64,000 bases of DNA. It comes from a virus. The notes under the pieces were generated by a model. That model saw only the letters and a list, made by a program, of their open reading frames with translations, searched no databases and was not told the origin of the DNA. Position numbers and translations under genes: made by a program. Positions 39,727 through 46,391 of the stretch are shown piece after piece. The first letter of the stretch is position 1. Each line of letters opens with the position of its first letter. The stretch spans positions 1-64,000 of IMG/VR virus record IMGVR_UViG_3300047444_000198; one strand, 5' to 3'.

Positions 39727-39776
39727 GAGTACAGCTTACTTGACTGTTGACTCAACACCTATGGGCCATTCGGCCC
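39727..39776 (-). promoter_or_regulatory. Start cassette of the 39726 gene
   Basis: Hairpin GGGCCGAATGGCCC 39763-39776, palindrome 39746-39756, TAAGCT 39733-39738, 6 nt, ATG; lies inside the upstream coding sequence. Confidence 0.7.
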
Positions 39777-40014
39777 TAGCTACCGTCAGCACGTGAGCGA
39801 AATGTTGGTGCAGCCGGTCAGCAGCGCGCAGCGCCGCGGCCTCGTTAGCCTCCTGTGAGACCAGGGACGAACGAACCGCCAGGCCGGTCGAGTCGAGCGT
39901 GACAAAGCCGACGTGGTAGCTCACGGTGCCACTCTCGTAGGTGATCGAAGCAGCATCGATGATGCCACCTGGTACGTCGTAGGTCACCAGTGTGGTGTAC
40001 GTGCTCTCAGTCAT
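39736..40014 (-). CDS. Hypothetical protein ending in a translated start cassette
   Basis: 92 residues, beta-rich (YTTLVTYDVPGGIIDAASIT). The last residues RAEWPIGVESTVK are encoded by the hairpin and palindrome of the next gene's promoter; the stop TAA lies inside its -10 box. ATGA overlap with the upstream gene. Confidence 0.6.
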   Translation of the reverse strand: MTESTYTTLVTYDVPGGIIDAASITYESGTVSYHVGFVTLDSTGLAVRSSLVSQEANEAAALRAADRLHQHFAHVLTVARAEWPIGVESTVK

Positions 40015-40211
40015 CCCTCGCCCCACGTCTGCACCACGTCACCGGGGAGCACGCGGAACGTGCCACCGCGGATCGTGCCGAAGTCGATGGTCAGCCACTT
40101 GCGGCCGACGATGGTCACGGTGCCGAAGCACACCACGCCGAACATGGCGGGATGGAAGGCCTCGACCGTGTCACCGACCTTGAAGTCGGAGAGTGTGAAG
40201 GTGGTGGTCAT
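40011..40211 (-). CDS. Small beta-barrel-like protein
   Basis: 66 residues: FTLSDFKVGDTVEAFHPAMF, then VTIVGRKWLTIDFG and FRVLPGDVV, an SH3/KOW-like strand pattern. TAGAAT 7 nt before the chosen ATG; an alternative ATG three codons earlier is part of the -10. Possible nucleic-acid-binding fold, unproven. Confidence 0.6.
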   Translation of the reverse strand: MTTTFTLSDFKVGDTVEAFHPAMFGVVCFGTVTIVGRKWLTIDFGTIRGGTFRVLPGDVVQTWGEG

Positions 40212-40262
40212 GGTGTCCATTCTAGTGAGTAGTTGAGTCAACAGCTATGGGCCATTCGGCCC
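40212..40262 (-). promoter_or_regulatory. Start cassette of the 40211 gene
   Basis: Hairpin 40249-40262 abutting the upstream stop, palindrome 40232-40242, TAGAAT 40219-40224, 7 nt, ATG. Confidence 0.7.
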
Positions 40263-40477
40263 TAGAGCAGACCCTCGGACGTAAGCAGCTTCACCAGGTC
40301 CGCGAGTCCACCCTCTAGCTCCGTGGCATGCGAGACGAACGCAAAGCGCTCACCGAACGTGAAAGCAGCGTTCACGAAGCAGCAGCTACCCCCGGCCATC
40401 ATGCCGACGTGGCCGATGGCCTTGCCCTCGCGCATGATGGCAGCGCTGGACTTGTTCTTGCGGCGAAGCGTCAACAT
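40262..40477 (-). CDS. Small hypothetical protein
   Basis: 71 residues (MLTLRRKNKSSAAIMREGKA ... GGSCCFVNAAFTFGERFAFV). TACACT 6 nt before the ATG. The stop TAG abuts the GGGCC hairpin of the next cassette. Confidence 0.6.
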   Translation of the reverse strand: MLTLRRKNKSSAAIMREGKAIGHVGMMAGGSCCFVNAAFTFGERFAFVSHATELEGGLADLVKLLTSEGLL

Positions 40478-40527
40478 GGTACCAGTGTACCGGACGTGTT
40501 GACTCACCACCATGGGCCATTCGGCCC
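40478..40527 (-). promoter_or_regulatory. Start cassette of the 40477 gene
   Basis: Hairpin 40514-40527, half-palindrome GTGAGTCAAC 40498-40507, TACACT 40484-40489, 6 nt, ATG. Confidence 0.65.
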
Positions 40528-40550
40528 CTTATCTGGTGGTACCAAGTGCT

Positions 40551-40563
40551 GTCAGTGTCAGTG
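40551..40563 (-). repeat. 13-mer CACTGACACTGAC
   Basis: Left arm of the 131-bp element. Confidence 0.9.
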
Positions 40564-40668
40564 CGCTCGTCGGACCGTAGCGAGCACCGCAGGCCAGGGC
40601 ACCACCCCCAGACTCGGTCCACCATGTGGCGACAGGGGACCAACCTGGTCGCTACGGCCCGAACAACG

Positions 40669-40681
40669 CACTGACACTGAC
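40669..40681 (+). repeat. 13-mer CACTGACACTGAC
   Basis: Right arm of the 131-bp element. Confidence 0.9.
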
Positions 40682-40684
40682 GGT

Positions 40685-40984
40685 CTAGAGCCCTTCCTCG
40701 TTGGCGAAGCGCTGCATCATGTTGACGCAATCGTCGCGGTAGCGCTCAGCAGCACACCACGCACTCTCGCCCTTGAACGTCTTGCCTCGCGGCCACGTGG
40801 TGGCCCACTCAGGGCGCTTGGAGACGCTGACACGGTGGGCGCCATCCTCGTAGCGGTAGCCACCACGTGAGTCGAGCAGCGGCCCGGTCTCGATCTGCAC
40901 GGCGCCGATGCGTGAGCCGTAGTAGCCGTTCACGTTGGTGCGGGCGATCGTGCTCCAAGGGCCTGGTGTGCTGTAGCGGGTCAT
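40685..40984 (-). CDS. Hypothetical protein
   Basis: 99 residues, beta-rich, with WATTWPRGKTFKGESAWCAA and a helical end (DDCVNMMQRFANEEG). TAGACT 6 nt before the ATG in a full cassette. Ends next to the right arm of the 131-bp element. Confidence 0.65.
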   Translation of the reverse strand: MTRYSTPGPWSTIARTNVNGYYGSRIGAVQIETGPLLDSRGGYRYEDGAHRVSVSKRPEWATTWPRGKTFKGESAWCAAERYRDDCVNMMQRFANEEGL

Positions 40985-41036
40985 GGGATCAGTCTACCGA
41001 TCCTGTTGACTCAACGCATGAGTCATTCGGCTCATT
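40985..41036 (-). promoter_or_regulatory. Start cassette of the 40984 gene
   Basis: ATGAG/CTCAT hairpin near 41018-41036, palindrome 41005-41015, TAGACT 40991-40996, 6 nt, ATG; translated as the tail of the Cys-rich miniprotein. Confidence 0.7.
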
Positions 41037-41123
41037 GCATGCGAAGGCAGGATCGCACTCGTCCTCGCACGCCGCGCAAGGCAAGGGGCACGGTTCATCG
41101 TGGCGAGGATCGTGACAGTGCAT
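40989..41123 (-). CDS. 44-residue cysteine-rich miniprotein with cassette-encoded tail
   Basis: MHCHDPRHDEPCPLPCAACE, then DECDPAFAC and the tail NEPNDSCVESTGSVD. Seven cysteines in 44 residues. The tail is encoded by the next gene's cassette, and the stop TGA overlaps its TAGACT box. TGATG overlap upstream. Confidence 0.6.
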   Translation of the reverse strand: MHCHDPRHDEPCPLPCAACEDECDPAFACNEPNDSCVESTGSVD

Positions 41124-41521
41124 CATCGTGCGCTCCAAGCGGCACGCTTGGCCTCGTCCACGCGCATCCGGTGCTGGGCCTCCAAGACCTGGGACTCCAA
41201 GACCTCACGCTCCGTCCAGCGCTTCACCTCGGAGGCGATCTGGTCAGCCGTGTCATTGCGGCCGATCATGGTCCACACCATCATCGAACCGTTGACGAAC
41301 GCAGGCCACGCGATCATCTCGTCGGCGTGCTTCTTGCACGTCACGAACGTGGCCCACCGCCATCCCATGGTGTCGGCCTCGTCCAGTACCACGTCGTTCA
41401 ACAGGCAGACGACGATGCGGTTGGCACGTGCGCTGCACCGGCCAGAGCCCTGGCACAGTCGGCCAGCGGCCCGGTTGCGCTCGCAGCGCTCGTATGTCTC
41501 TTGGCTCACGCTGTATCCCAT
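41123..41521 (-). CDS. Hypothetical protein
   Basis: 132 residues: RCERNRAAGRLCQGSGRCSA Cys-rich start, then IVVCLLNDVVLDEADTMGW and a helical charged end (VLESQVLEAQHRMRVDEAKR). TAGACT 7 nt before the ATG. Function unknown. Confidence 0.65.
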   Translation of the reverse strand: MGYSVSQETYERCERNRAAGRLCQGSGRCSARANRIVVCLLNDVVLDEADTMGWRWATFVTCKKHADEMIAWPAFVNGSMMVWTMIGRNDTADQIASEVKRWTEREVLESQVLEAQHRMRVDEAKRAAWSAR

Positions 41522-41571
41522 GAGAGTCAGTCTACACTCTCTGTTGACTCAACGCCTGAGTCATTCGACTC
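41522..41571 (-). promoter_or_regulatory. Start cassette of the 41521 gene
   Basis: Hairpin GAGTC-gaat-GACTC 41558-41571, palindrome 41543-41553, TAGACT 41529-41534, 7 nt, ATG. Confidence 0.7.
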
Positions 41572-41916
41572 ATTGTGGATGCGAGCCTCGGGGCCAAAGC
41601 CGCACCAGCACACCCGCATGCCGTACAGATCACAGGGATTGAACCGATGGGTAGCTGACGCGGCCGGGAAGTCATCCGGCGTGACCACGGTGAGCATGGT
41701 GGAACGCTTGGGCCGTTTCGGCTCATTGGTGGTCCAGCCCTCGTCGCTCTCGTTGTCGCGGTACTGGATGACCACCAGGGCACCGGGATTGATCTCCTGG
41801 TAGATGGCAGCCGCACTACGAGGGTGGTAGGCACTCGTGGGATCGAACGGGCCGTGCTGCATGGAGCAGCCATTGACCAGCACCATGTACTGGTAGCGGA
41901 CCATCTTGTCGGCCAT
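41527..41916 (-). CDS. Hypothetical protein with cassette-encoded tail
   Basis: 129 residues; beta-rich N-terminal domain (VRYQYMVLVNGCSMQHGPFD), Cys motif FNPCDLYGMRVCWCGFG, then the tail NESNDSGVESTESVD, which is the translated cassette of the next gene. TAATG overlap with the upstream stop. Confidence 0.62.
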   Translation of the reverse strand: MADKMVRYQYMVLVNGCSMQHGPFDPTSAYHPRSAAAIYQEINPGALVVIQYRDNESDEGWTTNEPKRPKRSTMLTVVTPDDFPAASATHRFNPCDLYGMRVCWCGFGPEARIHNESNDSGVESTESVD

Positions 41917-42293
41917 TAGAACGTGCCCTCGTGCTCGGTGTAGTCGATGCCATCGAGAGCCGCAGCCATCTCGGGCGTGATCAGGGTGTAGCGCTGGATA
42001 TAGACGCCATGGTCCACGTCCTCGTCAGTGATGACGACCTCACCCGAACGGATGCGCTGGACTAGCTCGTCAGCGACCTCGTAGTCCTGGATGGTGTCCA
42101 GAGCGAAGGTATCCCAATCGCTCACGAGGTTGACAACCTCGCGGCCTCCAAGGAACTCATGCAGGAAGGCAAAGGGCGCACCGTCGTGGACACCAGGATC
42201 ACAGCCGTCGCCATCGGTGTTGTCGAGCCAGATCTGGCCGTCGAAGCGGACGACAGAGCCGCACTTGTAGCAGATGCTCGGGGTGATGGTCAT
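41916..42293 (-). CDS. Zinc-ribbon plus acidic domain protein
   Basis: 125 residues. SICYKCGSVVRFDGQIWLDN opens with a Cys pair; the rest is acidic (VVNLVSDWDTFALDTIQDYE). AGGAGG 4 nt before the ATG. Function unknown. Confidence 0.65.
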   Translation of the reverse strand: MTITPSICYKCGSVVRFDGQIWLDNTDGDGCDPGVHDGAPFAFLHEFLGGREVVNLVSDWDTFALDTIQDYEVADELVQRIRSGEVVITDEDVDHGVYIQRYTLITPEMAAALDGIDYTEHEGTF

Positions 42294-42433
42294 GAATCCT
42301 CCTGGTCGTCGTCCCACTCGTCAGGAGTGGGACCGTTGAAGCGGCGCCCGTTGATAGACGACGCCCGGAGACGCTGACCATCACGGAACGCTTGGCGGTC
42401 CGCATCGTTCCAGCGGTGGAGTGTGCGGCTCAT
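42290..42433 (-). CDS. 47-residue hypothetical protein
   Basis: Basic start (SRTLHRWNDADRQAFRDGQR) and acidic end (EWDDDQEDS). TAGACT 7 nt before the ATG in a full cassette; ATGA overlap downstream. Confidence 0.6.
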   Translation of the reverse strand: MSRTLHRWNDADRQAFRDGQRLRASSINGRRFNGPTPDEWDDDQEDS

Positions 42434-42485
42434 GTTGAACAGTCTACTCCAAGAGTTGACTCAACACATGGGCCATTCGGCTCAT
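42434..42485 (-). promoter_or_regulatory. Start cassette of the 42433 gene
   Basis: Hairpin near 42468-42485, palindrome 42455-42465, TAGACT 42441-42446, 7 nt, ATG. Confidence 0.7.
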
Positions 42486-43120
42486 TCGGCGCAGACCTCG
42501 GCCCACTCCAAGGGGAACAGAGCCACCACCGCATCGTCGGACCCTTCACAGGCTCGCAGGTAACGCTTGATCAGCGCTGACTCGTCCTCGGTGCAGTCGA
42601 TACCGTCGCGCTTGCGCTGGATGGTGGCCGTCAACTCACTGAGGATGACCACGTTCGGGTTGGTCTCGGGGCCGTCACCGACCACCATGCCGGTACAGGC
42701 CTCGTGATGGTCACTCACCACGCAGCCACACTCGGGGCACAGGGCCTCGCAGGGGTAGGGCGCGTGGTCCATCTCGTCGTACGAGGCGCCGCACGTAGTG
42801 CAGAAGTCACCGCCACCAGTGTGAGCATGATCCTCGCCCCGCACGTCCTCGTAGGCCTCGATGCGGCCATCCAGGAGCGCCTGACCCGTTATTGAGCCGG
42901 GGCCAACGATCTGGTTGTTGTTGGCGATGCGCCGGTTGACGTCAGCGATCATGGCGAGCACCGTGGCCCTCGTGTCCAGCAAGGCGTTGGCGTAGCCCGC
43001 CTGGTTGGCCCGCTGCACGTTGTTGCCTGCCTGGTCGTACTCACGGCAGCGCTGCTCGGCGTAGCGAGCCTGGGCAGCCAGGCTGTCAGCTAGTTCTTGC
43101 AGGTTGGTGGGGTTGGTCAT
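42482..43120 (-). CDS. Zinc-finger protein with helical ends
   Basis: 212 residues. Helical N-terminus (TNLQELADSLAAQARYAEQR); a central cluster DFCTTCGASYDEMD ... PCEALCPECGCVVSDHHEAC with at least seven cysteines, likely binding two zinc ions; helical C-terminus. TAGACT 6 nt before the ATG. Possible nucleic-acid-binding protein. Confidence 0.68.
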   Translation of the reverse strand: MTNPTNLQELADSLAAQARYAEQRCREYDQAGNNVQRANQAGYANALLDTRATVLAMIADVNRRIANNNQIVGPGSITGQALLDGRIEAYEDVRGEDHAHTGGGDFCTTCGASYDEMDHAPYPCEALCPECGCVVSDHHEACTGMVVGDGPETNPNVVILSELTATIQRKRDGIDCTEDESALIKRYLRACEGSDDAVVALFPLEWAEVCAE

Positions 43121-43704
43121 GATGAGAGTCTACCTCCCTCTGTTGACTCAACGCCTGAGTCATTCGACTCATCCTCAGGCTTCCAGTTGAACGGGCGACT
43201 GAGGCTCAGCTTGCCTGCGTTCACAAGCTGCTGGATGGCACCAGCGGCCTCGTCCGAGACGTTGGCCTCACGGATGACGTGGAGCAGGTAGGCAGCGTCC
43301 AAGGCCCGACGACGCTGGGTAGCGGCCCTCTGCTCAGCCTGTTCGGCCTCAAACTTGGCACGCTGGGCGCCGATGCGCTTCTGGTAGGTCTCGAAGTCAA
43401 CGACCTGGCGCTTGTTGACCAGGTAGTACTGACCCTCTCGGTAGGTGCTCGGCTCACCCTGAGCCTTGTCGGCCTCGACCGTCACGACCAGGACGTAGTC
43501 ACCGCCCCGCGACTTGTAGCCGTACCAGTCCTCGATGGACTGGCCTTGCCTCATGTGGACGGGGCCGGGACCACTGCCACTCATGTTGGCCCGAACGACG
43601 CGCACGGTGGTCCACTGCGACTTGTCGGCATCCCAGCCAGTGCGGCCGGAGCGGTTGATCAGGGCGTAGACCTTGCGGCCCTCCCACATTTCCTCGTATT
43701 TCAT
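43117..43704 (-). CDS. Hypothetical protein with cassette-encoded tail
   Basis: 195 residues. N-terminal alpha/beta domain (WEGRKVYALINRSGRTGWDA), a long charged helix (RIGAQRAKFEAEQAEQRAAT) and the tail DESNDSGVESTEGGRLSS from the next cassette. TAGACT 6 nt before the ATG. A GTTGAGTTAAC variant palindrome lies further upstream than usual. Confidence 0.63.
   Translation of the reverse strand: MKYEEMWEGRKVYALINRSGRTGWDADKSQWTTVRVVRANMSGSGPGPVHMRQGQSIEDWYGYKSRGGDYVLVVTVEADKAQGEPSTYREGQYYLVNKRQVVDFETYQKRIGAQRAKFEAEQAEQRAATQRRRALDAAYLLHVIREANVSDEAAGAIQQLVNAGKLSLSRPFNWKPEDESNDSGVESTEGGRLSS
43121..43170 (-). promoter_or_regulatory. Start cassette of the 43120 gene
   Basis: Hairpin 43157-43170, palindrome 43142-43152, TAGACT 43127-43132, 6 nt, ATG. 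Confidence 0.7.
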
Positions 43705-43765
43705 GATGTAAGTCTACCTAGTTTCGTAGGGTTCGGGAATGGGTCATTCGGACTGTTAACTCAAC
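43705..43765 (-). promoter_or_regulatory. Variant cassette of the 43704 gene
   Basis: TAGACT 43711-43716, 6 nt before the ATG; palindrome variant GTTGAGTTAAC is displaced to 43755-43765. Confidence 0.6.
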
Positions 43766-43778
43766 ACCCTCCAAGGGT

Positions 43779-43791
43779 GTCAGTGTCAGTG
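43779..43791 (-). repeat. 13-mer CACTGACACTGAC
   Basis: 2 nt after the stop of the 43794 gene. Confidence 0.9.
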
Positions 43792-43793
43792 CC

Positions 43794-43994
43794 TCACCAC
43801 GGCCCGCACAGACCGTGATACCGCTCGGTCAGGCCGGAGCCGTCACAGATCGACCAGCGGTAGCGGTAGACCTCGCCCTGGGCGATCGGCCCGGAGCAAT
43901 CGTCGCACTGGTACTCCTTGCGGGCACGCTGTAGGCGTGTCACCACCAGGACCGTGCCGACTTCCTCGTCGTGATGGACCCGAAGCTCGCTCAT
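43794..43994 (-). CDS. Small zinc-knuckle protein
   Basis: 66 residues: EYQCDDCSGPIAQGEVYRYR, then ICDG and HGLCG. The C-x2-C-x-G-x-I-x2-G-x-x-Y layout is a LIM-like ribbon common in small phage proteins. ATGA overlap upstream; a 13-mer repeat follows the stop by 2 nt. Confidence 0.65.
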   Translation of the reverse strand: MSELRVHHDEEVGTVLVVTRLQRARKEYQCDDCSGPIAQGEVYRYRWSICDGSGLTERYHGLCGPW

Positions 43995-44563
43995 CCGTAC
44001 GCCTCCATGATGGCAAGCTCGGCCTGGTACTTGACCAGAGCCTCGGCCGCACCCTTCGCGAGCCGGTTGTAGGCATCAGCGGCGCGGTTGACGTTCTGCG
44101 TCAGGCTCGCCCGACGTGCACCCTCGGCATGTGCGGCCTCGTCGCGCAGGTAGCGCTGGACCGTGGCCTCGACCGCCTCCAAGAGGGGCCGCACGTACGT
44201 CTTGGGCGCTCCACCCATGGCTCGGGCTAGCTCGTAGTCCACCGTGCCGTCCTGGGGGATCACGCCGTAGACCTGGCTGTTGCTGTCGCCCTTGGCGTCG
44301 CGCTCGGCCTGGTTGCGGGCGTACCAGTAGCCCTTGGGCTGGCCCTGGTCGTTGGTGTGGATGTACCGGATGGCGTACTCGTTGCCCCGGTAGACCAGCG
44401 TGCCCTCTACGAACACGTCATCGGTGCTCATGGCACACACCATGAGTCCACCGGTCACCTTGCCGTGGTTCACGTCCATCTGGACGTTGGCGACCCGCTC
44501 GTGCCACTCGGGCACCGGAACGGAGAGGGGGAGAGTTTCCTCAATGTCGTAGGTCTTGGTCAT
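43991..44563 (-). CDS. Hypothetical protein
   Basis: 190 residues: VANVQMDVNHGKVTGGLMVC, a beta domain with VFVEGTLVYRGNEYAIRYIH, then a long helical C-terminus (VNRAADAYNRLAKGAAEALV). TAGACT 7 nt before the chosen ATG. Confidence 0.63.
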   Translation of the reverse strand: MTKTYDIEETLPLSVPVPEWHERVANVQMDVNHGKVTGGLMVCAMSTDDVFVEGTLVYRGNEYAIRYIHTNDQGQPKGYWYARNQAERDAKGDSNSQVYGVIPQDGTVDYELARAMGGAPKTYVRPLLEAVEATVQRYLRDEAAHAEGARRASLTQNVNRAADAYNRLAKGAAEALVKYQAELAIMEAYG

Positions 44564-44592
44564 GAGCACAAGTCTACGCTTGTTGAGTCACC
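44564..44592 (-). promoter_or_regulatory. Start cassette of the 44563 gene
   Basis: GTGACTCAAC half-palindrome near 44582-44591, TAGACT 44571-44576, 7 nt, ATG. Confidence 0.65.
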
Positions 44593-44918
44593 ACCGCATG
44601 AGGCAAACGGACCATTTCGTCAGGTTCCGTGTCAGTGTCAGTGGCCTCGATGGTGGGATCACCGTGCAGAGCAAACGTGTGCTCGCAAGGCTCACCCTTG
44701 GGCGGGGCGAACATGATGCGCTCCACGTCCAGCCGGTCGAGAGCATCCAGCAGAGGCACGCACGCCGTGACCATGGCACCCAGGATGAACAGGGCGCCGA
44801 TCATCGCCGCGACCTTGTGCGTGCCCTCCGCGAAAGCGCCTGTGTACACGTAGCCGCCGACCGTGAACAGGACACCGGTAGCGCCCATCCAGCACCAGAA
44901 GCGTTTGCGCTGGCTCAT
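44574..44918 (-). CDS. Two-helix membrane protein
   Basis: 114 residues with transmembrane segments WCWMGATGVLFTVGGYVY and VAAMIGALFILGAMVTACV, then a soluble acidic tail. A 13-mer repeat encodes EATDTDTE. The stop TAG is the first half of the next TAGACT box. Topology would fit a holin or exclusion protein, but nothing proves either. Confidence 0.65.
   Translation of the reverse strand: MSQRKRFWCWMGATGVLFTVGGYVYTGAFAEGTHKVAAMIGALFILGAMVTACVPLLDALDRLDVERIMFAPPKGEPCEHTFALHGDPTIEATDTDTEPDEMVRLPHAVVTQQA
44631..44643 (-). repeat. 13-mer CACTGACACTGAC
   Basis: In the 44574 membrane protein gene, encoding TDTD. Confidence 0.9.
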
Positions 44919-45127
44919 CGTGCGTGCACCGGGCAGTGCTTCCCCTCGTCGTGCAGGATGCCACCGCCCCGAAGCTCACGGCCGGTGCACAGAGACTCCA
45001 TGGCCTCAGCACACACGGCCGGATTGTCGAACGTGAGCAGGAGCGTGTACGGACGGGTGCCGTACTCAGCTTTGGCTACGAACGCCACATTGATCCAGTG
45101 CTCACGGTACCGATGCTCTTGTGTCAC
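44915..45127 (-). CDS. Small hypothetical protein
   Basis: 70 residues: WINVAFVAKAEYGTRPYTLL, then VCAEAMESLCTGRELRGGG and HCPVH. GTG in a GTGA overlap, ATGA overlap downstream. Function unknown. Confidence 0.58.
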   Translation of the reverse strand: MTQEHRYREHWINVAFVAKAEYGTRPYTLLLTFDNPAVCAEAMESLCTGRELRGGGILHDEGKHCPVHAR

Positions 45128-45312
45128 TCGATCAACCCCCGGTGTCGTGCTTCGCCCTCCAAGCAGTCTCGCATGAGGTCGGTTCCCCAATCCTCTCCAA
45201 GACGACGACGAAGCTGGGCGTCCGTCATGTCGCGCACGTCCAAGCCGTTGATCATGGCCTGGCCCTTACGGGGACGCTCACCGGGTCCACGTGTCTGCTG
45301 GTAGTCGCTCAC
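45124..45312 (-). CDS. Small hypothetical protein
   Basis: 62 residues, charged, with MTDAQLRRRLGEDWGTDLMR, a short helix-turn-like segment. GTG start 6 nt from TAGACT; a GTG two codons upstream is less well placed. Confidence 0.55.
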   Translation of the reverse strand: MSDYQQTRGPGERPRKGQAMINGLDVRDMTDAQLRRRLGEDWGTDLMRDCLEGEARHRGLIE

Positions 45313-45364
45313 GATCACAGTCTACCCGCCATTGTGTTGACTCACCATGAGCCATCCGGCCCAT
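45313..45364 (-). promoter_or_regulatory. Start cassette of the 45312 gene
   Basis: Hairpin-like GGGCCGGATGGCTC near 45349-45362, half-palindrome 45336-45345, TAGACT 45319-45324, 6 nt, GTG. Confidence 0.65.
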
Positions 45365-45368
45365 CTTG

Positions 45369-45423
45369 TGGAGCACCGGGGAGTCGAACCCCGCTAGCTA
45401 CCCATGCCCCGATGGAGTGCCCC
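45369..45423 (-). ncRNA. tRNA-like 55-nt element lacking a D arm
   Basis: GGGGCAC pairs with GTGCTCC (one G-T), the T arm CGGGG-TTCGACT-CCCCG is perfect and A follows as discriminator. The 23-nt middle has only a CCAT-cggggc-ATGG hairpin and no D arm. It may be a degenerate tRNA, a tRNA-mimicking RNA or a tRNA-derived attachment-type remnant. Confidence 0.45.
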
Positions 45424-45436
45424 GTCAGTGTCAGTG
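45424..45436 (-). repeat. 13-mer CACTGACACTGAC
   Basis: Directly after the stop of the 45438 gene and next to the tRNA-like element. Confidence 0.9.
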
Positions 45437-45437
45437 C

Positions 45438-45677
45438 TCAGGCCAGCACGAAGAACGCCAGCGTGACCACCACCATGGCCGCAAACAACACCTTGCCAGC
45501 CAGGCGATGGCGTACTGACCAGGGGTAGCGCTTGCGGTAAGCACGGCGCTTCACTCGGTACCGGCGCTTGACGTCACGGTCCCAGGCTCGGCGCATCTTG
45601 CGCTCACCACGCCGTGTCTCGACCACGTGCATCCGGCCGTAGACGTCTACAGGCACCTTGATCGAGCAGAGGGGCAC
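45438..45677 (-). CDS. Basic protein with C-terminal membrane helix
   Basis: 79 residues from the GTG at 45677: PLCSIKVPVDVYGRMHVVE, a strongly basic stretch (DVKRRYRVKRRAYRKRYPW) and a terminal helix (GKVLFAAMVVVTLAFFVLA). A start at 45788 is also open and would add a proline-rich segment that includes a 12-bp hairpin, so the start is uncertain. Confidence 0.5.
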   Translation of the reverse strand: MPLCSIKVPVDVYGRMHVVETRRGERKMRRAWDRDVKRRYRVKRRAYRKRYPWSVRHRLAGKVLFAAMVVVTLAFFVLA

Positions 45678-45695
45678 GTCGCGAGAGGACCCAGC

Positions 45696-45735
45696 GGTGC
45701 CGTTGACGGGAGGAGGAGGACCAGTCAACGGCACC
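45696..45735 (-). terminator. 12-bp stem-loop after the LPXTG gene
   Basis: GGTGCCGTTGAC and GTCAACGGCACC form a perfect stem with a 16-nt purine-rich loop, 25 nt downstream of the LPXTG gene stop. Probable terminator or processing site. Confidence 0.5.
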
Positions 45736-45759
45736 GATGAGGGTGGGGGAGGAGGCAAG

Positions 45760-46341
45760 TCAGACCCCGGCTCGTGCCGCACGCTCACGGGTGACAAGTA
45801 CCAGCCACGCGCCTCCAAGAAGGAGGGCAATCGCTCCAAGGGCCAGCGGAAGCGAGACGGTACCGGTCGTGGGTAGTTCCGTAGGGACGTGCGGTGCAGG
45901 AGTGGCAGCACTGTCCGGCGTACTGACGTCCGGCGTGGTGCTCGGCGTGGGGGGAGCAGTGGTGGCAACGGTGGTCACCACGCTCGGGGGCACGGTCGTC
46001 TCCACAACGCTGGGGGGAGTCGTGGGGGGCACCGATGATTCTGGCGTGCTCGTGACAGGTGTAGACGTGGGAGGCACGCTGGACTCAGGCACGCTGCTCG
46101 GTGCGCTGCTAGGCGGTACCGATGACTCGGGCACAGACGAGACGGGCACGCTGCTCGGCTCGCTGCTCGGGGTGCTGGACGGCGGCACACTGCTGTCAAC
46201 CTCCGTGCTGCTCGGGGTGCTGCTCGGCGTGGACGTGGGCGGTTGGTAGCTGTGACTGCCGTGGGCCGACGCAGAGCCGATGACGAACGCACTCCCGCCG
46301 AACATCACGGCACCAGCCAGTAGCAGGTGCTTGATGTGCAT
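45760..46341 (-). CDS. LPXTG cell-wall-anchored surface protein 1
   Basis: 193 residues. Signal peptide (KHLLLAGAVMFGGSAFVIGS, then ASAHG). A ~110-residue stalk of Ser/Pro/Thr repeats (SSVPESSVPPTS units). Then ELPTTG, a hydrophobic helix (LPLALGAIALLLGGAWLVLV) and a basic tail (TRERAARAG). This is a complete sortase sorting signal, so the host sortase should attach it to peptidoglycan. Likely alters the infected cell surface, for example to block superinfection. Confidence 0.85.
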   Translation of the reverse strand: MHIKHLLLAGAVMFGGSAFVIGSASAHGSHSYQPPTSTPSSTPSSTEVDSSVPPSSTPSSEPSSVPVSSVPESSVPPSSAPSSVPESSVPPTSTPVTSTPESSVPPTTPPSVVETTVPPSVVTTVATTAPPTPSTTPDVSTPDSAATPAPHVPTELPTTGTVSLPLALGAIALLLGGAWLVLVTRERAARAGV

Positions 46342-46391
46342 GGTTCGGCACCCTATCAGGCTCCAAGATTCATAGGGATAGGCCGTTTGCC

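Larger units (their letters stand above)
40551..40681. repeat. 131-bp imperfect stem-loop bounded by inverted 13-mers
   Basis: GTCAGTGTCAGTGCG at the left and CGCACTGACACTGAC at the right are perfect 15-bp inverted repeats. Inside, CCGTAGCGA pairs with TCGCTACGG, and GGTCC with GGACC. MITE-like or structured-RNA-like. Confidence 0.55.
40478..40684. other. Intergenic region: start cassette plus inverted-repeat element
   Basis: 207 nt holding the cassette of the 40477 gene and a large imperfect stem-loop bounded by inverted 13-mers (40551-40681). A long minus-strand frame across it lacks signals and was not accepted. Confidence 0.6.

Noticed and set aside
40386-40730. 114-codon minus frame through the 131-bp inverted-repeat element
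   Set aside because: Reads across a start cassette and into a supported gene in another frame, with no ribosome-binding site or -10.
45737-46249. 170-codon plus frame rich in Gly, Val and Thr opposite LPXTG protein 1
   Set aside because: It is the antisense image of the Ser/Pro/Thr stalk; the minus-strand protein has a signal peptide and sorting signal.
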